Below are positions 1 to 11,300 of a stretch of 64,000 nt of DNA, in pieces. Every line of letters begins with the position of its first letter. Within the stretch, counting starts at the first letter, position 1. Position numbers and translations under genes: made by a program. The notes below the pieces were generated by a model. The model saw nothing but the letters and a program-made list of their open reading frames with translations. It ran no database searches and was not told the origin of the DNA. The DNA comes from Saxidomus purpurata (Eukaryota; Mollusca; Bivalvia; Venerida; Veneridae): positions 11,802,385 to 11,866,384 of the forward strand of contig JAFMSR010000010.1 of the NCBI GenBank assembly GCA_022818135.1. The letters are read 5' to 3'.

Positions 1-1820
1 GGATTTCCTGCTTTCTGAACAGCCGATATACATTCAAAATACCTCCAGCATAGGTTCCCCCACTCTAGTTTAAATCATTTTGTTTCAGGAGTTAGGATTT
101 ACAAATAAAATCAGTTATTGTATAGTTGATAGATAATAACTGACTAAACTCATTTTGTTTCAGGGGTTGCAATGTATACAAGACTGAAGATCTACGAAAA
201 CAAGGAAACTGAAGAGCCTAGCAAGACGGATGAGATATAGAATTTTTATTTAAAAAGACATAAATTGTGAATCCGTGAGACAAATGCAACGAGAATTTAA
301 TATGAACACGGTTTCTATTTATTCTTTTTTGATAGGGTGACAGTAATCAAATACGAAGAGGTGTTGCTGACAAACGCAGCAATAAGAAACATTTCAGCAC
401 AAGTACTTGAAAACCTGTACAAAAATGTAGTCAATGTTCCTTGAACATTATACAGATCTAAGTTATGATAAAGTGTAGTATAACTGTAGCAACACAACAT
501 GATAGGCACACGTACAAACTATCTCATTTTAAGCTCAAATGTGCACCAAGTGGCCTACCTGTGTCAGGTGTCCGTCTTCTGTTGCCAAGCGTTGTCAACA
601 TTAATATTCAAGCGATGTTTCGTCTGAAGCCACCTGGCTAATTGAACAGAAATGCTACGTGTGTGGTTCTTAAATTTGTTTGAAGAAACATTCAATGCAA
701 CATTTTAGGTGTTTACAATAAATGTAAATTTGACAAATCTGAAATTATGAAGGCCAGGGGCTTATAGATTATGGTCTGTAGCATTGTCTGAAAGTACTTT
801 GTCAGAACGGGAGTCGAAATTGACTCTTCGCGGAAAGCGACTTTTGATGGACTTACTGAAACTATTTAGTGTTTTGCGCTGGTTTGTACTATTCTGAATA
901 GCTTAACATTTTGGAACATTATTTATTTTTTGTAACGTCCAGTAGTCACTTCTGTTACATAGAATCATACTTGGAAAACTTAAAATAACATCTTTTGAAA
1001 ATCCAGTAACTGAATTTCAAAAGAATTTTATGAACATGTTCTTCGAATATATATTTCACAGATTGAAGCAATTCTCACAAGCCAATGAACATGTCTGTAC
1101 TAGTTGTTTGGGAGAAGGATGGGTTTCTCTATATGGAAAACTTTAAACATCTTGATAGGTATAATTTGTTCTATATTGATAGTTTGTTTAGTTCAACTTA
1201 TCTAGTCATGACCACCAAGTGATGTTGCATTTTAATCAATGTGCAATATTATGTTCAATATTAGCTTTGCTTATTACGGTACAACACATTGATATATATT
1301 GCAAAATTTTGTTCCGTTATGACAATTATGGCCATTAAGCATTGCTATAATAGGCACAATAATGCTGAAACTACAACCGTTATATTGAAATTCATGTTTT
1401 CGTTGCACAATTAGGGGGTTCTCTTGTTGCCATTTATGAGAAACTTTTACTTTTTCAGTAATTGAATTATTTGTATTTTGCAGGTTAAACATATGCATAT
1501 GCCTTAATTTTGTTCCTTGCTATTGTACGATTTCATGAACAAATTGATATTTATTTTGAACATAATATGTTCATTTCCTGAATGAAATATATTTAATTGG
1601 AAGTTGATCTTTTTTCACAATGTTCCCCATATTTAGAATTCTGGACTTTTGATATGTTGTAAGGTATAGTTGTAAGATTTGAATCAGTTATTGCTGTTTC
1701 TGTTGCAACTAGTTTAAGGTATTTCTACCACAGATTGACTGCAACGGCAGAATCAAGTTTTATTACAAAAGACCAAAAAACCAAACAACATGTTTGAATA
1801 ATGGTAGTTAAGAAGGATAG
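1..1820. other. AT-rich non-coding stretch
   Basis: Only short open frames, none with a recognisable domain, and no clear repeat boundaries. A 'cattttgtttcagg' phrase occurs twice (near 76 and 152). Nothing else seen. Confidence 0.5.
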
Positions 1821-1824
1821 GGTT

Positions 1825-2250
1825 TTGGGAGTTATGGTTCTATTAGTTATGATTCTTGATCTAAATGTCGCCTTTCATTGTGTGAAGTATCAACTGAATA
1901 TCTTAAAGCGTTTTGAGTTATGCTCACATAAAGGGAGATATTTCAAAACTAGGGCTATTTCATAACTAAACATATGGTTCCTCGTCATTGCACATCCTCT
2001 CTATGACCTCTATCAATGTGTGAAGTACCATTTCAATACCTTATTAGTAATGCCGTTATGCTCCGGACACAATCTGGTAAATTATCATGTGTCCAAGAGT
2101 TATGAATTCTTGCGCTAGGCACAATTTCACAGTGCAATCTATCGTTAAACCAAACTTCATCCAATTCCTTCCGACAGTTTTCTAGTTCTATCTCGGGATA
2201 AAATTTGGTAAATTATTAGTTTACCTTAAAAGACTAAAACGGAGTGAGAA
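1825..2250 (+). repeat. Old R4-family copies
   Basis: 'gttatggttctattagttat', 'tcattgtgtgaagtatcaac' and 'ttgagttatgctcacataaa' recur twice about 170 bp apart with strong decay. Confidence 0.45.
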
Positions 2251-2464
2251 CAAAGCTTTCAAGTGTTCCAGAATTATAATGCTTCCAATGTGCACATTTT
2301 ATAAATTATTGCCATTAATCATTGTTCAAATTTTTATTCACTTCCTTTCAGTAATTTGCGAGTTACGCTCAAGATAAAATGTCTAGATCGGAATGAATTT
2401 CTTTAATTTGTTAATTAAAGATTACTCTTACATGCCTACGATATTTTCAATGTATTTATGTATG

Positions 2465-2650
2465 TATTTTAGAGTTTTATCGTTGATACCTGATGATCAA
2501 TTTGGACAACCAGATGAGTCTTGTTACTTTAGGTTTTCGGGGGACAGTCCAATATACGGAACGTGTCCCAGTTCCAGATACATCCTTTGCTCTTTTACAT
2601 GTCCGATGTTTAGCACTGATACATTGAATTTCGTCTGAGAGACCATAAGT
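2465..2650 (-). repeat. Headless copy of the 38-kb SINE body
   Basis: The blocks 'agagttttatcgttgatacc', 'gttactttaggttttcgggg', 'cccagttccagataca' and 'tttaacat/ttttacatg' follow the order of 38080-38220. The tRNA-like head is missing. Open frames on both strands here are shadows. Confidence 0.6.
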
Positions 2651-2659
2651 TTTGTTTCT

Positions 2660-5600
2660 GGTAGTGCGGACCTTGTCAAGACAATGTGCAGAACCCATGA
2701 GTCGGTCACTCTGACGCACGGTCAAGGTCATATCTTAAGGTCAATAGTTTGAGTCTTGAAGTTCTTTTCTGCTCCATATTTCCTTCACCCCTTGAAAGTG
2801 TTTTACGGAACTGTGGTAAAATGTTCACCTCATCAAGACGATGAGCAGAACCCATGATCGTGTCATGTTGGGTGAATGTCAAAGTCGCAACTTAAAGTTA
2901 ATGGTTTGAGATCGCTCAATACCTCCTTATCTTTTTGAAGTTTTTTCATGAAATGAAATGCATTTCACAATACATCCAATTTACAAGGGTGCCTATAGTA
3001 ACAATAATAACACTTATTTCTCTATTACATGTTCAAAGTTAAAATAAATGCAAGAACCCTAAAACACGACTGAAAATGTATCACAGCGAGCTTATCGCTA
3101 CCATGAGTTGTTGCAAACATTTACCAGACTTTAAAACCGTTACCAAGATCTTATAGATCAATATATTGCTTACCTAAAACATTTCCGATGTTAGATATTA
3201 CACATCCGGATTACAACCTGATCATTCTGACCAACAGTTTTGCTATACTAATAAATATTTATTAAGTACAATTACGAGCACTATTAAAGGTTAGGACTCG
3301 ATCCCTTGTCTTTGTAATATATATTGTACTTACATGATATTTGATAAATAAAATATTGTTTAAACTAAAGGTAAGGACTCCATGGTACTCTTTTCCTAAA
3401 TTCTGCTCATGCTATACGTAACGGAGGAGAATAGAATTTTTCCCTTGCTTGCCCTTAGGTTCTTGGTGCTCTGACTTCAGAGACATTATTGTGCACATTA
3501 GTAACAGTTGTCCTTTGTCCCTTTCAGTTCAATGTTATGTTTAGACATTGTGTTGCTAGCGTTAGAACTTAGCTCAACAGGGTAATATTTATTTAACATA
3601 TTTTAACACCCCATCCCCCTCCCCCCGGTTACAAATAACTGACCGATCCAAGGCGGTCACCTCGGATGCAACCTGTGCTTGTTCAATGTTTTGTCTTGTG
3701 TCTACATTATGTGAAAGCTATCCTAAACTTTCTCATTTCGCAAAAGCTTTGCCTTAAAGTCATATTACCGTTCAAAGTGTCCATCTTAATTTTAAATAAA
3801 CCATTAATCAGTGATTTATACACCTAGAATAATAAACATTGACATAGTTATAACCCAAAAATAACGACGTGCATAACAGTTAGAGGAAATCTGTAAAAAA
3901 ATCTTTTTTGACTATCCTAGTCAAAAATAAAAAATCCACCCTTTCGGTTATGTATATCTTAACTTGTATTTGTCAAAAACAGAAATAACTTGGTAAAACT
4001 TATTTGTTATATGTTTTAAAGCATCCTCTCTGTGTTTTGACCATCATTCTTAACTATAAATCAATGTGACCATTTTGAAGGGTAATATAACTGTAACTCG
4101 GTGTAAAATATACGCCAGTGTGTAATTCATTTGTCGCCCTTTATCATAGTATGATTCTTTTGCAAGTGAGTATGGCTGCTGGAAAGTGCTGTTTTGATGA
4201 TGTTTAGGTTCTTGTTTATTGCCTTGTCTTTTTATGTTTTGAGGTATTTGCTTATATAAAAAAAAAAACTAATAATATTAATAATTTTCTTTAATAAAGA
4301 AAACAACTATAAATATAAATTTATCTTTCCTCTTGATATTATGTTTTATTACCCATCCATGAAAATTGCAGTCTTTTGATTGGTCAACGATCCGTAAATA
4401 TATATTGATATTTACGGGAAAGTCGGTAATACTCCCACCTTAACGAAATAATGCGTAACTCGCAATGGGGGAAAAACGGTACTTGGACTCTGCAGGAGCA
4501 TGGTGCGCGGAATGCATGGTGCTAGCCCTGAGCTCTATGACCCTATATACAGTACACAGCACACAACTCACACAACTCTATATTTGATAAAAGTACATAG
4601 GGGTAGATATGGCAAGTCTATTATAGATTGTAGATATGTTATTTCGTAGATTAGATTAGAATAGACAAGTCAGTATCGCATTTTAGTGACATAAAACAAA
4701 TATTTCCACACTAAGAAACCCCTAACACACTCTCTGTAAACCAGGGGTGTCCTGTAATTTACCTTTAAGTAGTTTAGTATACTTTATTATACATGTATAT
4801 ATGTTAGCAAGAATGAGCTTCCGGTACAGAAAGGTCAAGGACATCAAACCCCCACCTCAGGTGAATCTTTTAGACAAAACACATATCTAAAACACTGAAT
4901 TCATATACCTCCGGAAAAAATGAAAATTTTATATCAAAAAACTTTAGAACTAGATAAGGGCTACCCAACACCCTAGCCATAACTATAAAGCACGATTTAG
5001 TAAAGATTTGAAATGAAAATAGAAAAGATTGAAAAAATTAGACAATTTTATTACAGATAATTTATTCCGCGATTTTCCAAAATTTTGTAGCATAAAAGAC
5101 AATTTATAAAGGATACAAAACATTGACAGTTTATATTTCGACCAAATTATATTTAGAATAACAAGGACCAAAGATATAACACAAAAAACCGTAAGAAAAA
5201 AGCTTTATTTAAACAAAATCGGCAAAAAATCCTTTTTCTCTATCTAAATATATAAAAAACACATGTATAGAATAATTACTACAAATACCTACCACGTGAC
5301 AAACCCGGTATAAAGCCGACATCTTGACATGTGACGGAAGCTCAGTAGATTAGATAGTTATTAGTCATTTTATAGAAATATGTGAAATTAACAAATTTTT
5401 ACTTTTCAGCGGTTCTAGTGTCTGAGTAAGAAATTTGATACCTACATAAGAAAAAATAGTGTCTGTGGCGACATACCATTATAACCCACGCATATACAAA
5501 CCCTTGGTGATTACAAAAACAAACATACAACTAATAAATGTCCAAAATAATCACCAGGACAATGACTGGAAAAACGTAGAAAATAGAAATAATCACAATT

Positions 5601-7260
5601 AATGACTGCTTAAAGAAGAAAATGCATACTTAATGCCCTTATAAAAAGTCATAACTAACCAAAAACAGTGATTGATCCTATAACTAGATACCCCAGACAT
5701 TGCAGAAAATGCATAAAACACTACTTATTTCCTAAATGGAAGCAGTAATCTACTGTCAAAAAATAGCCGGATCCAAAAAAGCCAAACGCGCACCTGTTAT
5801 AACTCCATCCGGTTCATGCGCACTAAAAGTCGCAGTAGGTCACCCAAAACCAACAAGTAGGTCAGGTCAAGTAGTACGAACAGCAATGTTAATCTTAAAA
5901 AGCATATCTAACTTTCGCAATTATATTTTCGAACCAATAAAGATGTGTAATATAAGATCAAAACTACATTAAGAACAATCTTACTCAGGCACGAAAAACC
6001 CAATCACTCACAACAAAGAAGATGTGAAAAGTACTGGTTAGTCAACCAGGATCAGGAATAGTAGTTCACCAGCATCTGTCCGAGGACCGAATCGCCGATC
6101 ATGCAAATCATGATCTACACTTACTTCTTTTATTATTTATAAGTAAAAAATAAAACAGATTAACAGATTAAAATTAAAATTTCCTTCTGAAACAATTAAA
6201 AAGAATTTCTCACCAAAATTCCACAAAACTTTAATAAAATTTCTATTTTACGAACTCATGATCTACAGCAACATTCATATATTTAAAGACAAATTTTGGC
6301 ATTTTATCTAATTTATGATACAAATGATTCAAATAATTACATTAATGACTGTGCTTTTTCAACAGTAGTAGACCGAACTGGCGGCCATTAGCACCCTGCT
6401 GATTGGTTATATCATTTTTGTCTCTCCTGGCTCAATGGGTTAATTCGCTATCCGATTTTTGCTTCTAGCTCCGGTAGTAAACAACCAACTAGTAGAAGTC
6501 TCTTTATAATTTTCTATTGTACACCATTATAATTAAAGAAGTAAAGTTAACAAGTAGCCTGTGCGGTTGCTGGCTTATTTGGCTTTTAAGGGGTTTTTAT
6601 ATTTTCAAAATTTCAGAGTAGGAACATAAGTCAAACTTTCATGCATACTTTTTAACTTGTTCAAATAAGTAAAACCATCTTTTCGGACAACATTTTATTC
6701 TATCATTCAGGACAATTAAAATTTTTATCATCACAAAAAGCTAAGCAAAATAAAAATAGGACAACACTTTATTAAAGGGGATTTTTACTTTACAAAACAA
6801 ACACATATAACATCTAGTATCAAAATTTTCTAAAAACTGTTAGGCTACCACGATCCAGACATACAAACTAGGTCCATCACACTTAGATCTCATTGGTCGC
6901 CGTGATTGGCCTACTATTTGGTAACCAATCAAATACAACCTTTGGCTATACTGGCTGGAAATTGCAGTCAGGTAAATTTCTCCTATTTCTGGCTTCAAAA
7001 TTTTATTTTTTAGGCATGACGGGAGACATGCCGGGGTCTCATCCAAATATTAAGCTAACATAAGTGCTCTTTTGGACGGACCTTGATAAAATTCTCATCA
7101 AATCAAATCAAAAGTCGGTAATATACATATACTCTTGACATATCCTGTTATTGTATCCCATGCTAAACGTGAGCTTGTCCGCCGCGTGTACTTCGTCAAT
7201 GTATAAGTCCGTGCTGATTTGTGACGTCACGAAGTGACATTGAAGTATCATTAGAGGTTT
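2660..7260. other. AT-rich non-coding stretch
   Basis: No supported gene. From about 4900 to 6350 the plus strand is unusually poor in G (the minus strand is T/G rich). No repeat borders were identified, apart from a small hairpin at 4390-4420 ('cgtaaatata...tatttacg'). Confidence 0.45.
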
Positions 7261-7364
7261 TGAAAGTCTGCTAACGTTCAGCCGTTAAATGAATAAAACA
7301 TAAACGGAACCTCCCAATAGTTAAGACAGGGAAGGGTAATAATATTGTTCTTTTTTGACGTGAT

Positions 7365-7455
7365 ATATGGGGATATATTACCCGCCTCGACATAATATTA
7401 CCCTCGCCTAACGGCTCAGGTAATATAAGTCTAGGCGGGTAATATATCCCCATAT
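7365..7455. repeat. Hairpin with perfect 23-bp arms
   Basis: Arms 7365-7387 and 7433-7455 ('atatggggatatattacccg' plus cct) are exact complements. The 45-base loop has a second, imperfect pair 'taatattacc' and 'ggtaatata'. It is probably a small MITE. Confidence 0.82.
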
Positions 7456-8145
7456 ACCACTTAAAAAAACAAATAACCTATAATAGTATTTATTCAATTC
7501 AAATACATGTAAAAGATGCCATTATTAGTAAATACTAGATCTTATTTCAGATTTACTAGTGAACCAAATAGCAGCACTGACTTGTTGAGCGTTCTTCCGT
7601 GGAACAGTATATCTCATTTTGAAAATTAAACTCCGCTTACTACAACACGGTATCAACCATGTAAGAAATACATTTACACTAAATTACAATTGTAAGTGCA
7701 TGTATGATACGGCCATTAGCTAGATCCTCTGAAGAAGGTCCTTGCCGGGACAAGTGTCTGATACACATGGAAACTTTATTGTTCAAGTATCACTAAATAA
7801 GAGTCTTATTTAATCCAAAACAGAAATACAGTAAATGTAACAAAATGAAACATCCTGTGTTACTGACAAAATATCAAAATTAAAATAAAGACATTACAAT
7901 AAAATATTCGATGTTATAAATAGTTATAGTTTATGTTCGATCTTTATATGTTATTTATTCACTTGCTGACGACATTTAGACTCTAGATGCGTATTAAATG
8001 CTGTATCTTCTTTAATATGGTACTCGATATGATATATAAAATAGGTATTTATCTAAGACTTTCAGATCAAATTCATGGAATCCATATCGTTGAGCTGTAC
8101 CAATCACATCACTTCTTAAAAAAACTAGGTCAGTCTCTTATACTC

Positions 8146-8330
8146 TTATTTTATTTGAAATTTAAAGATAATGCCAACATTGTCAAAAGAATATCGTTCC
8201 ACCTCTCGTCGTTCAATAATATCGATCTTGTTTTCTTGTGCAAGTTTGTTGATATAAGGTTCTAGACGATCTTTGTACTCTCCAACATTCTCTAGGTATG
8301 CCTTTCTCATGGCGATCAACATAAGCCCAC
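8146..8330 (-). CDS. METTL27-like: METTL27-like terminal exon D
   Basis: The acceptor is 'tttatttcag' before GTGGGCTTATG. Phase 1 joins exon C to give 'IVKPGGLMLIAMRKAYLENV', and it continues 'GEYKDRLEPYINKLAQENKI' to '...FKFQIK' and TAA at 8146-8148. This is the usual C-terminal module of METTL27 proteins ('GG...MR..YL....EYKDRLEP'). The exon is 6.3 kb from exon C because of the foldback insertion in between. The strand opposite holds an open frame that is only a shadow. Confidence 0.85.
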
Positions 8331-11300
8331 CTGAAATAAAGACAAAATATTTCTACTTGCTTTCATCACATGCACTATTTGTATTATAAAAGTGGTTTAA
8401 CCCTTTAAAGTGACCATCATATTTTTAAGAAAATCATTCAGCACTGACTTATACTCTTGAAAAATGAATATAACCAATGTTTCAACAGTTTTATTTCTAC
8501 AGAATACAGTTGAATATAATTAAAATCGTGAAGACCATTCTAGTCGACACTGATATTCCACATATTTTTAGTTTTGACTCTTTATACGCAACATAACTCA
8601 CTGTAACTTGTTTTTCATATGTTGTCATGTTTGCTATGCTTTCTGAATACCTTTCCCGCGATTTTCGACATTTTATTGAAACAAACTCAACAAAAACAGA
8701 ATAAAATAAACAAATAGTCGGTATCGATGTACTATCACAATAATTTCACTCATTAACACCAAAAGTAGTTATTTTTATATCACTTTTGGTGCCTTCTCGG
8801 TGAAATTATAACGTGACATTGTACACCGTAATCAACAATTATTCTCTATATCTAAAAGTGTAAGCTATACATTCCAGTCATTATCGGTAAAATCCGCGTT
8901 TTGAAGAACCACAAATCATTTAATTAATAGTCTACGTAAAGTTGCTGTTGAAATATTAGTGGTTGGATAGCGATGTATTATATAAAGCCTCTATGATGAT
9001 TATTTGTGCTAAAATGAGGCATTTTTTCGTTAAACGTCACTGTTTTGTTCTTATATATCAATTTACATTCGTAGAACACATTATTTAGGTTTTGAGAATA
9101 TAATCTGCTAGATATAGGGAGTGTCTCGGCTGTAGTGTCATAAACTAATCGATCACAACAGAATCACTTCCGGCAACTCCATTCTACTCCCGCGCATGAA
9201 GAAATCTGGTTGTATTACTTTTTACAGATAGGTCATATCTGTAAAAAGTATTTGTAACACTTGTGATTAACTTGAAACAAGAATCTGTTAGAATTTTGCT
9301 TAAACCATATCCTAAACTTTTATTGCCTTCAATACAATGTGCACCCAAACAATTTCAAGAGTAAGTGTTATTTTAGATTCCTACAGTCAAAACAATGAAT
9401 GAAAGCTTACGTCACCGCTGACGTTATTGCTGCAAGTGAATTCACGAATTACAATCGATTGTCTACTTTGTTGGCTTATCGGTCTGACGTCCTCCGAATT
9501 ACTAGCTCAGGTACTTTCTAATTAGATGATTAACCTGAAAGCAAGTGTGTATAATACAGTCATGCATAACATTTTGAATTGTGGCTCATATCGAGGTGTC
9601 AATGCTAAAAACTGGCTTCTATGTCTATATATAGCAATTAAAATAGCTTTGCATTTATCCCTTGAACTAAGGGGAGTGATTTCAAACAGCTACTGTTTTA
9701 GCTCGACTAAACTTTCCATCCGAACTTCAAAAGGTTGGTGGTAGTTATCATACTTTTAGCTTATAAGAATCGAAATAAGCACTCCATTGATCACTTTGAA
9801 TTTCCTTGGATATAATAATGGAGTTACTGGGAGAAAAATCGTTTTTAGTTAAACGGGGTTTTGTCGTGTACATCTGACATGTACCTTGTTTGTACATTCT
9901 ACTGTATGTCGCCCGAGCCGTTAGAAACTGAGAAAACAGTGTTCATTCACTTCAAGAATCTGTAGATTTTATAATGACTATAAAACTAGGCCTATTTTAT
10001 CGCAGCTCCCAAATTGATTTCTTAAATATCAATAGATCTATTCTATAGATAATAATTAATAATGATGATTAGTAATTCATGGTTTCACATCTGACGATCA
10101 ACTCTATGGATGCTATCATTTTTTGAAGAGTATACTCTCGGTATTTCTTTCTTCGCAACCACTCCATTCCAAATGCCTAACATGCCCTATTATATTCATT
10201 TGACCTAATTCCTACGTCATTTGATATAGATCGATGAAATGAAAGTAAATCAAAATATAAAACCATCAAAACATAGTTCTAGATGTGCGTGAAGTTAGCT
10301 GCCAGTTGCCGGTTGCCGGTTGCCAATTCAATGCCAATTCAATTGGCAACTGGCAACTGGCAGCCAACTTCACACTCTTGTTGCCAATTCGTCTTCACTT
10401 GCAAATATCAACCAAAATCAAAATTGTTAAACCACGCGAATTGGCAACTGGCAACTGGCAGCCAGATGCCAATTCGATTTTTATATAAAATCTTAATAAA
10501 AGCTGAATTGGCAACTGGCAACCAACTTCATATTCCAGATGCCAATTCAACTTTCACTTGCAAATAGCCAATTCGTTTAACCTAACGAATTGGCAACTGG
10601 CAATTGGCAATCAGATGCCAATTCGATTTTTATGTAAAAATTTTAATAAAAGTTGAATTGGCAACTGGCAACTGGCAACCAGATGCCAATTCGTTCAACC
10701 TCGCAAATTGGCAACTGGCAACTGGCAGCCAGATGCCAATTCTATTTTTATGTAAAAATCTTAATAAAAGTTGAATTGGCAACAGGCAACTGGCAACCAA
10801 CTTCATATTCCAGATGCCAATTCTACTTTCACTTGCAAATAGCCAATTCGTTTAACCTCACGAATTGGCAACTGACAACTGGCAGCCAGATGCCAATTCG
10901 ACTTCTGTCAGTAATTGTGAATAAAAAGCGAATTGGCAACTGGCAACTGGCAGCCAGATGCCAATTCGATTTTTATGTAAAAATCTTAATAAAAGTTGAA
11001 TTGGCAACTGGCAACCAGATGCCAATTCGTTCAACGTCGCGAATTGGCAACTGGCATCTGGCAGCCAGAAGCAATTCGATTTTTATGTAAAAATCTTAAT
11101 AAAAGTTGAATTGGCAACAGGCAAGTGGCAACCAACTTCATATTCCAGGTGCCAATTCAACTTTCACTTGCAAATAGCCAATTCGTTTAACCTAACGAAT
11201 TGGCAACTGGCAATTGGCAATCAGATGCCAATTCGATTTTTATGTAAAAATCTTAATAAAAGTTGAATTGGCAACTGGCAACTGGCAACCAGATGCCAAT

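Noticed and set aside
4900..6350. Possible nuclear copy of mitochondrial DNA: the minus strand is T/G rich, and reading TGA as Trp opens a ~45-codon frame ('VGFGWPTATFSAHEPDGV')
   Set aside because: No known mitochondrial protein or rRNA motif could be matched, and neighbouring frames are broken. A BLASTN search against bivalve mitogenomes would settle it.
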